Source: Deltaproteobacteria bacterium (GTDB taxonomy: Bacteria; Desulfobacterota; DSM-4660; Desulfatiglandales; Desulfatiglandaceae). From it: DNA of 19,576 nucleotides. The stretch is from positions 1 through 19,576 of the forward strand of contig JABGPV010000066.1 of NCBI GenBank assembly GCA_018644785.1, given 5' to 3'. A model generated the notes under the pieces. It worked only from the letters and a program-made list of their open reading frames with translations, searched no databases and was not told where the DNA came from. Positions 1 through 8,051 of this stretch are shown one piece after another (the first letter of the stretch is position 1; every line of letters begins with the position of its first letter). Made by a program: the position numbers and the translations under genes.

Positions 1-568
1 CATTTTCGTTGTAACCAAACATTTTGCAAAAACGATCATTTACATATACTAATTTACCATTAACATCCTCAACAATTAAAGCCTCATGAATATTTTCAAC
101 TAATGAGCGGTACTTTTCTTCACTCTTCCGAAGTGACTCATTTGTTTGCTGAAGACGGATATTTTTTTCTTCAAGCTCCTTCCGGAGATGCCTCAACGTC
201 AGTTGCGTTTTGACCCGGGCCAGCACTTCTTCCATCTGGAACGGTTTACTGATATAGTCAACTCCTCCGGCTGAAAACCCTTTCACCTTGTCTCCCACTT
301 CATCCAATGCGCTGATAAAAATTACCGGTACGTCTTTGAGAACTTTGTCCGCTTTCAGCGCATCGCAAACCTGATAACCATCCATCCCGGGCATGATGAT
401 GTCCAGCAGTATGAGATCGGGGGTTTCTTTCCTGGCCGCTTTGAGGGCAATCTGCCCGTTCAGGGCCGGCCGAACCTTGTATCCTTTGTTTCCCAGGGCC
501 TCCACAAGAATTCGGAGGTTCTCTTCGGTGTCATCAACCACCAAAATATTTCCACTGACTATGCCCAT
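1..568 (-). CDS. Response regulator with PAS domain, partial (C-terminal part beyond left edge)
   Basis: About 189 codons are visible and the gene continues past base 1. Residues 1-120 form a CheY-type receiver: acidic pair D12-D13 in ILVVDDTEEN, phospho-acceptor D56 in LILLDIIMPGMDGY, and conserved K108 in YISKPF. A short coiled coil (about 125-150) leads into a PAS domain (KSEEKYRSLVENIHEALIVE), still open at the edge. What follows is unseen; a histidine kinase or GGDEF output would be usual for this layout. The ATG at 566-568 lies 7 nt after the stop of the upstream hybrid kinase. Its ribosome site AAGGAG is made from that gene's last codons (TAT AAG GAG TGA), so the two genes are probably translationally coupled. 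It is the likely cytoplasmic partner of that kinase. Confidence 0.88.
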   Translation of the reverse strand, partial: MGIVSGNILVVDDTEENLRILVEALGNKGYKVRPALNGQIALKAARKETPDLILLDIIMPGMDGYQVCDALKADKVLKDVPVIFISALDEVGDKVKGFSAGGVDYISKPFQMEEVLARVKTQLTLRHLRKELEEKNIRLQQTNESLRKSEEKYRSLVENIHEALIVEDVNGKLVYVNDRFCKMFGYNEN

Positions 569-575
569 ATTTTTT

Positions 576-3236
576 TCACTCCTTATACTCCCCGTTCATG
601 AGGGATAGAATTGATTCATATTTGAACTCATAGGCATATTCTTGCAACTTCACCGCAAGACGGGGGGATTGTTCTGCTATTTTTGCGATCGACACATCAA
701 TTGCCCCCATATCGGCACGTAATAATGCGTCTTTCAGTTTTTCCTGTAATGGCGCCGGAATCGTGGAAAACAGGGTCTCCCAGTCGTCCCGGTTTTCGGA
801 GGGTTTTCCCTTTTCAGGCCCGCGAGCATCTTCATACACCCAACGGATCCCAAGGTGTTTTTTCATGGCCTCATAAATATCCGCCTCCCTGAACGGCTTG
901 GCGATATAGCCATCACATCCGGCTGCGAGAATGGCAATCTGTTCACTTTTGAGGGTGCTGGCGCTGATGGCAATGATCTTTGTCTGTTTTTCTTTATCCG
1001 CTGATTTGATTGCCGTGGTAGCCTCATAGCCATCCATCACCGGCATCCGCATATCCATGAAGATCAGATGGGGGTGCCATTCCCTATACAGGTCAACGGC
1101 TCTCTGTCCATCTTCCGCATCCTGAAGGTCGAATCTAAAGGTCTCCAAGAACCTGATAAGGAGGAGTCGGTTCGTGAGATTGTCATCCACCACGAGAATC
1201 CGGTAACGGGGTTGTCCCGGTTCCAGGGAAACGGCCCTTTGATAGGGTGCGATGACTTCCGATACCATGGCCTGAGCCGGTTTTACGTAAATATCAAATG
1301 TAAACAAGGCCCCCCGACCGACCTTGTTTTCCACACTCATGTGACCGCCCATGAGTTCAACAAACTTTCGGCTGATGGTTAACCCCAGTCCAGCCCCCTC
1401 TTTTGCCAGGCGGCCGGTCTCTGTCTGTTCGAAGGCATCAAAGATTCTTGTTAATTCCCCGGGGGAAATCCCTGTGCCGGTATCTTCCACTTCAAACCTG
1501 AGTCTCAGAGATGGACCCTCCTCCTCAAGGGTTTCGCCATTGTTCTCCTCCACGTCCGTGCGCACGGTGATACCGCCTTTTTGCGTAAACTTAAACGCGT
1601 TGCTCAACAGATTGATGAGCACCTGCCGGAGCTTGACAGGGTCGGTTTGGATAAACCGCGGGACCTTGTCGCTCCGTTCAAAGACGAAGTCCAATTGATT
1701 GTGGACGGCCTGGATTCGAAACATATCTTCCATTTCATCCAGCAGACCGTAGAGATCCAGATCGGATTCCTTCAAGGTAAGCTTTCCTGCTTCAATAGTA
1801 GAAAGATCCAATATCTGATTGATCAGGGTGAGAAGATGTTCTCCGCTCCGATGAATGGTATTGAGATACTCCATATCATGGGAGGAAAGGGTTTTACTTC
1901 GGTTCAGGAGCTGGGAAAAACCCAGTACCGCATTGAGCGGTGTGCGCAGCTCGTGGCTCATGTTGGCCAAGAATAGACTCTTTGCCCGGTTCGCCGCTTC
2001 AGCTGCTTTTTTGGCGGTGTTCAAGTCCTGGGTTCGGGAGGCCACGGTCTCCTCCAAACGCTGGTTATAATCTTTGAGCAGACCCTCCACCTTTTTCTGC
2101 TTGGTGATATCGGTGGAAATGCCGCAGACTGCGTAAATATTCCCGGATATGTCGTACAGGGGAATTTTTACCGAGATGTAGGTGTGCAGGCCGTCATCAT
2201 GGGTCGCTTGTTCCTCGATTTCAATAGGACGGTTTTCCTTCAGCACTAGGTGGTCGTTTTTACGGAACTCATTGGCCATTTCGGAAGGGAATACCTCGTG
2301 ATCCGTCTTGCCGGAAATAGATTCGCTCGTGATGCCGAAGAGGTGTTCACATCTGCGGTTAATGAGAAGGTATTTTCCTGCCAAATCTTTGATGTAGATA
2401 ATGGCTGTGGTGTTGTCGAGGATTGCTTTTATTCTCTCGGACGTCTGGATCAACTCTTGATTTTTTTCCTCAATCCCATCATAGGAGATCCTCAACTGCC
2501 GGATCATTGTGTTGAACGCCTCTTCGAGGATCTTCAACTCATTCCGGCCCTTGGTCTCTACCCTGATTTCAAGATCGTCATCCAGGTGATCCAGATTGAT
2601 CCGGCGGGTGGCCTCCGTCAGGGAGGCCAGGGGTACGCGCAGCATGGAGCGTGAGATCCATAAAAAAAGCGCCCAGAGGACGATGGTTTTGACGATGGCA
2701 TTGATTATGAGGAACAAAAAACCCAGTTTCACTCTATCAATAATGACGCTTCTACTGGAGTAGATGGTGCCTTGGCCGACCGTAATCTTTTCTTTGCTGC
2801 GATAATTGTATACGATGGGGAAAGAGTAGTGGAAAAGGCCGATGTTACCACCGACCTTGGTTTTGCTTCCGTCGGCATGCACTTGAACGATTTCATCCGT
2901 ATCAGTGCCCACTATGCCGGTGGTGCCAATCTCCATACTATTTTCATCAACCAACTTGATTCCCACTACTGTTGGAAATTCAACCATTCCCATAAAAGCT
3001 GGTTTCAACTGGGCCAGGTTCATGTCCCACAAAGCCTTTGCCAGACTGTCCTCGAAGGTTTCAGCGACAACCTTCAAGTCACGCCTGACTTCCGTCCTGG
3101 CCTGCTGATACTCGGAGTACATATGCGCCAGGGTCAGCACAACGGTCAGGATCAAATAAAGGGAGAAGACCACCTTAAAGAGTTGGGTGGCAATGGAATC
3201 CTTCGCGGGCACCAGAAATTTTGTGGAAACTTTCAA
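576..3236 (-). CDS. Membrane-bound hybrid sensor histidine kinase (HAMP-PAS-HisKA-HATPase-REC)
   Basis: An 886-residue sensor kinase. Order: TM1 about 17-39; periplasmic sensor region about 40-168; TM2 about 170-195; HAMP about 195-250; PAS with PAC about 265-382 (ending GISTDITKQKK); coiled coil 385-420; HisKA with phospho-accepting H428 in FLANMSHELRTPLNAV; HATPase with N box (LINLLSNAFKFT, 540-551), G1 (DTGTGIS) and G2 (EGAGLGLTIS). A receiver follows at 678-795 (VVDD, acceptor D728 in FMDMRMPVMDGYEA, K780 in IAKPF). The last 65 residues are helical, with no Hpt-type histidine that I can see. All catalytic residues are present. The start is TTG at 3234-3236 with GTGAGGT a few bases upstream; no ATG or GTG lies in frame before the preceding stop. 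The gene begins 46 nt after the solute-binding protein, which suggests that protein feeds it a periplasmic signal. Confidence 0.95.
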   Translation of the reverse strand: MKVSTKFLVPAKDSIATQLFKVVFSLYLILTVVLTLAHMYSEYQQARTEVRRDLKVVAETFEDSLAKALWDMNLAQLKPAFMGMVEFPTVVGIKLVDENSMEIGTTGIVGTDTDEIVQVHADGSKTKVGGNIGLFHYSFPIVYNYRSKEKITVGQGTIYSSRSVIIDRVKLGFLFLIINAIVKTIVLWALFLWISRSMLRVPLASLTEATRRINLDHLDDDLEIRVETKGRNELKILEEAFNTMIRQLRISYDGIEEKNQELIQTSERIKAILDNTTAIIYIKDLAGKYLLINRRCEHLFGITSESISGKTDHEVFPSEMANEFRKNDHLVLKENRPIEIEEQATHDDGLHTYISVKIPLYDISGNIYAVCGISTDITKQKKVEGLLKDYNQRLEETVASRTQDLNTAKKAAEAANRAKSLFLANMSHELRTPLNAVLGFSQLLNRSKTLSSHDMEYLNTIHRSGEHLLTLINQILDLSTIEAGKLTLKESDLDLYGLLDEMEDMFRIQAVHNQLDFVFERSDKVPRFIQTDPVKLRQVLINLLSNAFKFTQKGGITVRTDVEENNGETLEEEGPSLRLRFEVEDTGTGISPGELTRIFDAFEQTETGRLAKEGAGLGLTISRKFVELMGGHMSVENKVGRGALFTFDIYVKPAQAMVSEVIAPYQRAVSLEPGQPRYRILVVDDNLTNRLLLIRFLETFRFDLQDAEDGQRAVDLYREWHPHLIFMDMRMPVMDGYEATTAIKSADKEKQTKIIAISASTLKSEQIAILAAGCDGYIAKPFREADIYEAMKKHLGIRWVYEDARGPEKGKPSENRDDWETLFSTIPAPLQEKLKDALLRADMGAIDVSIAKIAEQSPRLAVKLQEYAYEFKYESILSLMNGEYKE

Positions 3237-3282
3237 CGAAACCTCACAGGATATAAAATTAAAGTTCCTATAAACTATTCAT

Positions 3283-4080
3283 TTACTTGACCCACTTATA
3301 ATGCTCCTGAAAGCCTTCTACTTTCCCGTCAGTACTATCATTGAAGACCAGAACCACTCCATATTTCTTATGAACTTCATCCAGTTTCCCTTCAAGGGCA
3401 TATTTTTTTAATTCTTCATTGAACCTGTTTTTCAATTCCAGGGCATTCGGCCATTTTTTTGGAACTGCAAAGTAGAAAAAAAAGGAGCGGCTTATGCGTT
3501 TATCAATATAATCAATATCGCTGAATTCTTCCGGGTTCTCTCTGATAATAAAAGAACAGAGATTGAGGGGGCAGACAAACAGATCGATTCTACCTTTCTT
3601 TATCTTCATTAAATTTTGAAAATCCGGATTGTCTGATGCCAGGGGTTGAGTTTCAAAATACCCTTCCTTCACTGCATTTTTGAATATATCACTTTGATTA
3701 TATCCATCAACAGTTCCCATTTGGAGACCTTTCCCTTTTAGATCTTCTAATGTTTCAAAAGTAATATCTCTGTCTTTGCGTTTGAAAAAAACTTCGGCTG
3801 AGACAGTACTTATAGGTTCCGCATAATAAAAATATCGCTCTCGCTCAGGGTTTTTTGAGAAGGTGAAAATGCCGGCATACTTTCCTTCGGCAGCTTCTTT
3901 CTGTCCGCGTTTCCATGGTTTTATATCGATTTTTACTTCATACCCCATCCGCCGGAATATTTCTGTCACAATTTCAACACTTGACCCAGTGGGTTCACCG
4001 GTTACTCTGTCTTTGTAATTCCATGGCGGATATTCCAGAGTTATCAGCGGAAGAGTTTCCGCATTTCCGGTCAGTGGCAT
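3283..4080 (-). CDS. Periplasmic solute-binding protein, SBP_bac_3 family; signal peptide out of frame
   Basis: A 265-residue family-3 solute-binding protein. It opens with the typical first strand ITLEYPPWNYKDRVTGEPTG, then SSVEIVTEIFRRMGYEV. Further on are FSKNPERERYFYYAEPI (about 75-90), LEDLKGKGLQMGTVDGY (111-127) and KKGRIDLFVCPLN (161-173). Asp, which holds the ligand amino group in amino-acid binders, is Pro171 in that last motif, so the ligand is probably not a plain amino acid. As it stands the ORF starts MPLTGNAET and has no signal peptide. An intact one with a good ribosome site lies just upstream in another frame (4081-4139). The gene heads an operon with the hybrid kinase and response regulator, so a sensory role is more likely than transport; no permease is nearby. 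It could be a true frameshift mutant, a slippage-controlled gene or a sequence error. Confidence 0.85.
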   Translation of the reverse strand: MPLTGNAETLPLITLEYPPWNYKDRVTGEPTGSSVEIVTEIFRRMGYEVKIDIKPWKRGQKEAAEGKYAGIFTFSKNPERERYFYYAEPISTVSAEVFFKRKDRDITFETLEDLKGKGLQMGTVDGYNQSDIFKNAVKEGYFETQPLASDNPDFQNLMKIKKGRIDLFVCPLNLCSFIIRENPEEFSDIDYIDKRISRSFFFYFAVPKKWPNALELKNRFNEELKKYALEGKLDEVHKKYGVVLVFNDSTDGKVEGFQEHYKWVK

Positions 4081-4139
4081 TGTGAAAAAATAATCAGAAA
4101 CGCATTAATTAATGCCATTACTACCAATTGCTTTTTCAT
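4081..4139 (-). other. Orphaned signal peptide of the downstream solute-binding protein (frameshift)
   Basis: On the minus strand an ATG (4137-4139), with AAGGGGG six bases before it, encodes MKKQLVVMALINAFLIIF and then runs into TGA just inside the downstream ORF. This is a standard Sec signal (KK, then a hydrophobic core). It is followed by a run of six T (4085-4090 as A on plus). One extra T would read through into MPLTGNAET, giving a 285-residue precursor with a plausible cleavage site after GNA. That exact fit makes chance unlikely. Confidence 0.8.
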
Positions 4140-5077
4140 AACAACCCCCTTCTGTCTTATTAGTCTTGGGTGGGCCTTGTAAAAAGTCAGAGTTCTCTCA
4201 GGCGGTCATTATGAGCGGATGCCCATTATGACGCTCAGAAAACATTTCACCCCAGACACTATATATTGAGGTTAGGCAAGTTTCCTCACATCCAGTTGCA
4301 GCAGAAGTGTTTGTGCATTATCTTTGCGCGACCTTTGGGACAATTTAAGCCGTTTTTCGGACACTTGTAAACCAAAAAATTGAAAATCATGAACGCAACA
4401 ATATATCTGCCAGCCTTGACCCCATAACCTCCGTTCCCGTTGCTCATTTTCCAGGGCTCCTGCCAAATCAGGAAATATTACAGATCTTCAACGAAAATGG
4501 AAAATCGGAAGGGAAACACACCCGCCCAAGATGGTTCAAGTTATGGTAGACATAAGAAGTGATTCTAAGGCTCACCAAAATGCTATAGCTTGACAGTATT
4601 TAATGAAATCAATGCTTAAAAACATATAAATACCTAATAGATATCTGGAAAAATGATGACCTGAAATATGAGCCACTTATCTTATCTGAGCAATGATTTG
4701 ATTTGCCATTTTGCTCATTATCCAATGCCACTACATCTTGCGGTCGAGCCTTTTTCAGATTGTTAATCCAAAAGTGAATAATCCCTATAAACCATCCATT
4801 TTATATCCCTTGCAAGACATGAACAATACTTCTGGTAGCTTTGCGAAATCTTGGGGAATGTGATACAGAAGTTTGATGCACGAACTCCTTTTCCGAGACG
4901 GGATGAACAGCAAATTGAGCGATCCCCATTTGTTGTGGTGGCAGGAATTCCCAGAGTGGTTCCGGAGGTTGAGCGTCCCCAAGGAACATGTAAGCCATAT
5001 TGCAGGTTTTCGATGGCGTGAATTCTTTGTGATATTGGCGCTTACAAAGTGGGTCGCATCGGTAACCTGGAGTACTG
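4140..5077. other. Gene-poor, A+T-rich stretch with no identifiable gene
   Basis: Roughly 940 bases with only short open frames on either strand: about 64 codons at 4272-4466 minus, 96 at 4801-5091 minus and 73 at 4873-5094 plus. None shows a family I recognise, and the last two overlap each other on opposite strands. A near-palindrome lies at 4205-4232 (GTCATTATGAGC, 4-base loop, GCCCATTATGAC). A TTGACA hexamer at 4590-4595 has no good -10 partner. The part nearest 4140 must carry the promoter of the minus-strand sensory operon, and the part nearest 5077 that of the ankyrin gene. It could be decayed coding or mobile DNA. Confidence 0.5.
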
Positions 5078-6898
5078 ATGGAAAATCTCACTGATATAAT
5101 TTCTAATGGAAAGTCCGGCGATATTCAGCAAGCACTGTCCTCTGAAATTGGCAAAAATTTTACTGAACAGGACCTGATCGAAGCCATGCTTCACGCCTCC
5201 CTTGAAGGTATAATATGGGCGGTAAAAGAGCTGCTGGCTGCCGGTGTTCAGGTAGATTGCCGCGACAACAGCCTCTGGACTCCGTTGATGCGTGCGTCCA
5301 ATTTCGGTTATTTCGAGGTAGCCGAGCTCCTGCTGGATGCCGGGGCGGATGTTAACACGGTCAATGATTCCGGCCGTACGGCCCTGACCCTATCAGCCTT
5401 GCAAGGAAGGAACTCCATAGAGATAATCCGCCTGCTGGTCTCCCGGGGAGCAGATTTGAACGCAGGGACCGAGCAGAATATTTCCGCCCTGGGAGAGGCA
5501 TGCTGGAACGGCCGTCCGGAAACCGTGAAGCTGCTTGTGAAATTGGGAGCCGATACGAATGTGTGCAATCGTTCTGGCAGATCAGTGAAGGCCTGGGCCG
5601 CTGCCAGCGGTCACCCTGGTTTACTTGAACTGATATTCGACAAAAGCGCACAGGAAAAAGTTGACGCCGAAAGCCTTGGGCAACTTCTGTTGGAGGCTGC
5701 CAAAGGTGACGACCCGGGCGCGGTAAAATCCTGCCTCGACAAGGACGCTAATATACACGCCCGTGACGCCCAGGCATATACAGCCCTTATGTATGCTGCC
5801 AGGAAGTCCTTGAAGGTGGTAAAAATGCTCCTGCAGCATGGCGCACGTCTTGAAAGCCGTTCCAAGAGCGGCGATTCAGCGATTACATTGGCAGCCGGCA
5901 GCCACAACCCCCATATCGTAAAATTTCTTCTGGCCCGTGGGGCAAAAGCACAGCCGCCTAAAGAATTCGGTATTTCGGCCCTCCGCAATGCGGTTACTAA
6001 CGGCAGTTTGCCTGTGACAAGGGTTCTTCTCGAGTCCCGGGACACGGTTGTGGATTACCTGTGCCATAATGGGAAAACCGCGCTAATGATTGCTGCCGGT
6101 TGCGGCAAGCCCGAACCTGCGGCCCTTTTGCTGGAACATGGCGCTGATATAAGCCTGGCGGATAGTGACGGCAACCAGCCGCTTCATCATGCCGCCCTGA
6201 GGGGCAGCACAAAGATAATCGAGCTTTTCATAAAACACGGCGCGGTTCTCGACGCTTTAAACAAGCTGCAAGCCACGCCCCTCGCCCTTGCAGCCCGGGA
6301 GGGCAAAAAAGATGCTGCAATCAAACTTATTGAATTGGGATCTGACATCAACTCTGCCGATAGGAACAGCGGGACCGTATTGATAAAAGCAGTGGAGGGC
6401 AGGAAAACGGCTCTGGTGAAAAAACTCCTCGACCAGGGAGCCGACCCGGCGGTTATTTCAGAGCATGGCGACTCCGCCATCCGGTCAGCAATGGAGGCAG
6501 GCCGTTTACACGACGAACTCGAGCGGAATGGCAGACCCAAAAACCGCCGGCAGGATAAGTTGGCCGAAATAGTAGACCTATTGCTCGAGGCCGGCGCTGA
6601 CCCCAATTCACCCGCTGACTTCAACAGTCTGCTTGGGGCCGCTGTTGTCTACCGCTGTCCGGAAGTAGCGGCTGCCCTGATCGATCACGGAGCGGATATC
6701 AACTTGCCGGGCGATAACGGCCTGGCGCCATTGATCGTTGCTGTAGAAGTTGGGAATTTGGAGGCGGTCAAGCTGCTTGTTAAGCACGGGGCTGACCTCT
6801 CGAAAGTTAACGCTCAGGGCGAAAATTTACTGGACCTGGCAACCAGACGTCATCAAGATAAAATATTCCGCTATTTGAAAGCAAGGTGGAACAAATAA
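5078..6898 (+). CDS. Ankyrin-repeat protein (about 17 repeats)
   Basis: 606 residues made almost wholly of ankyrin repeats of about 33 residues: G-x-T-A/P-L-x-x-A ... V-x-L-L-L-x-x-G-A-D-x-N. Clear examples include WTPLMRASNFGYFEVAELLL, KTALMIAAGCGKPEPAALLL, NQPLHHAALRGSTKIIELFI and LAPLIVAVEVGNLEAVKLLV. I count about 17 units from residue 30 to the C-terminus. Repeat 13 carries an insertion of about 17 polar, charged residues (HDELERNGRPKNRRQDK). Some units are degenerate (about 160-195 and 310-325). There is no signal peptide, membrane segment or catalytic domain, so it is most likely a cytoplasmic protein-binding scaffold; the partner cannot be told. ATG at 5078 has GGAG seven bases upstream. 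It stands alone between a gene-poor region and convergent genes. The C-terminal capping repeat appears complete (YLKARWNK). Confidence 0.93.
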   Translation: MENLTDIISNGKSGDIQQALSSEIGKNFTEQDLIEAMLHASLEGIIWAVKELLAAGVQVDCRDNSLWTPLMRASNFGYFEVAELLLDAGADVNTVNDSGRTALTLSALQGRNSIEIIRLLVSRGADLNAGTEQNISALGEACWNGRPETVKLLVKLGADTNVCNRSGRSVKAWAAASGHPGLLELIFDKSAQEKVDAESLGQLLLEAAKGDDPGAVKSCLDKDANIHARDAQAYTALMYAARKSLKVVKMLLQHGARLESRSKSGDSAITLAAGSHNPHIVKFLLARGAKAQPPKEFGISALRNAVTNGSLPVTRVLLESRDTVVDYLCHNGKTALMIAAGCGKPEPAALLLEHGADISLADSDGNQPLHHAALRGSTKIIELFIKHGAVLDALNKLQATPLALAAREGKKDAAIKLIELGSDINSADRNSGTVLIKAVEGRKTALVKKLLDQGADPAVISEHGDSAIRSAMEAGRLHDELERNGRPKNRRQDKLAEIVDLLLEAGADPNSPADFNSLLGAAVVYRCPEVAAALIDHGADINLPGDNGLAPLIVAVEVGNLEAVKLLVKHGADLSKVNAQGENLLDLATRRHQDKIFRYLKARWNK

Positions 6899-6925
6899 AA
6901 ACCGTCCCGAGTGTTTCAGGGGCGG
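6893..6925 (-). terminator. Rho-independent terminator of the 6953-7861 gene
   Basis: Read on the minus strand: CCGCCCC, a 10-base loop, GGGACGG (one A-C mismatch in the stem), then TTTTTATTT. It lies 27 bases past the stop of the membrane-protein gene and directly after the convergent ankyrin gene. On the plus strand no T run follows, so it serves mainly the minus-strand transcript. Confidence 0.6.
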
Positions 6926-6952
6926 GGATGCCAGAGCGTATGGAACAAACCT

Positions 6953-7861
6953 CTAAACATGTTGCTCAATCTCTCTATTTGATTTTTCTGTGAATCGTGC
7001 TATCTCCCTTGGCATGACAAACCATACGATTCCGAGGATGGACAGGTTGATGATGATCCCATGCGGAATCAAACCGAACTTTGCGTTGGCAATAAGAAAT
7101 ATCATATATGTCACAATAAGAATCCATCCCGCCCTGTCTATTTCTCTGCCAAAAAAGCGGTTTGCCATTCTGTTTGCCTGGTTCTTATGATGCGTCAATG
7201 GACCGGTCACGGCATCTAAAACGATTCTTCGGGTCGGTCGGGTCGGCTCGGGAAGGAGAAGGAATAGTTGCACCAGGTTTGAAATAAATACCAGAAGGAC
7301 ACCGCCTCCAAAAAAAACGTAAATAAACAGATCTAATGAAAAACCGCCCTCGGCATACAGTAACGCCAGATCCCCTACGGACCATTGGCATGCTATCATC
7401 AGGCATAGTGCGACAAAATACCATGCGTAGCAGAGCACCCTCAGTATCTTGTACCTGAGCATGCCGGTGAGAGAGACCAGAGCAACCAGAATACCCGGGA
7501 ACATGCCCGCTACCACCACAGAAACCGGAATCTCGACCCTGGAGTAACCAGCCCAAAGATACAAGGCATAATAAAGAAGCTCGGTGTAGAGGAGGAGAAC
7601 CAGCGCTGTCACCACCGGAAGAATCTGCTTCCGGGAGACAATTGAAAACAGGATAGAATAGAAAAAGGCCCAGCAGAGAGGCATTGCAAAATTTCTATCT
7701 CCAGGATTCGGGAGATACCAGGCCGGTACCAGGCAGATGATCATCACGATTGCGGCCCAGACCCGCTGATTGAAAGACCGGAGTACCAACTGGCTTTGGG
7801 TAACGATCCCTGCACAGAAAACATAAAGAACCGTATATTCGTTGAGAAATGCCCAGTCCAT
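6953..7861 (-). CDS. Polytopic integral membrane protein of unknown function
   Basis: 302 residues, strongly hydrophobic. About nine likely membrane segments: 8-25, 34-50, 58-76, 80-104, 111-134, 139-160, 176-203, 244-260 and 264-283. A cytoplasm-type basic stretch (PEPTRPTRR ... THHKNQANRMANRFFGREIDR, about 205-243) separates the last two, and a charged tail (EIARFTEKSNREIEQHV) ends the protein. I do not recognise a family motif, and no catalytic residues stand out. The start at 7859-7861 is the first ATG of the frame; the ribosome site is weak. It lies 190 bases downstream of the DMT transporter on the same strand, with its own possible promoter in the gap, so it may be a separate unit. The frame is full length with no sign of decay. 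Confidence 0.75.
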   Translation of the reverse strand: MDWAFLNEYTVLYVFCAGIVTQSQLVLRSFNQRVWAAIVMIICLVPAWYLPNPGDRNFAMPLCWAFFYSILFSIVSRKQILPVVTALVLLLYTELLYYALYLWAGYSRVEIPVSVVVAGMFPGILVALVSLTGMLRYKILRVLCYAWYFVALCLMIACQWSVGDLALLYAEGGFSLDLFIYVFFGGGVLLVFISNLVQLFLLLPEPTRPTRRIVLDAVTGPLTHHKNQANRMANRFFGREIDRAGWILIVTYMIFLIANAKFGLIPHGIIINLSILGIVWFVMPREIARFTEKSNREIEQHV

Positions 7862-7951
7862 GTGAAGATATCGGAAGTGGTCTGTCTTTAAGAATTGATT
7901 TGTGCAAAGTTTAGCACTGTTAACCCCAGACTGAAATTACACTTGCCTGAT

Positions 7952-7981
7952 TGTATACATCAACCGAAAGGGTTTGTTCAA
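7952..7981 (-). promoter_or_regulatory. Possible sigma-70 promoter for the 6953-7861 gene
   Basis: On the minus strand: TTGAAC (7976-7981), an 18-base spacer, then TATACA (7952-7957). The -35 matches five of six consensus bases and the -10 four. It would give a leader of about 85 bases before the ATG at 7861. It is a weak match in an A+T-rich gap and is given only as the best candidate there. Confidence 0.3.
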
Positions 7982-8051
7982 TTTTTCTTTACACAATTTC
8001 ATATTATTCAATCAATGTAGTGGAACAAAATCACCCTGATCCCACAGGACG

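Noticed and set aside
2772..3290. Plus-strand open frame of 172 codons opposite the kinase gene
   Set aside because: It is antisense to a well-supported kinase with clear domain motifs, and its own translation shows no family or ribosome site.
4590..4618. TTGACA hexamer as a plus-strand promoter
   Set aside because: No acceptable -10 box stands 16-18 bases downstream, and the next gene starts almost 500 bases away.
5611..6624. Minus-strand frames of about 145 codons opposite the ankyrin gene
   Set aside because: They are shadows of a G+C-rich repeat gene; residue composition (Ser, Arg, Ala rich) is that of antisense reading.
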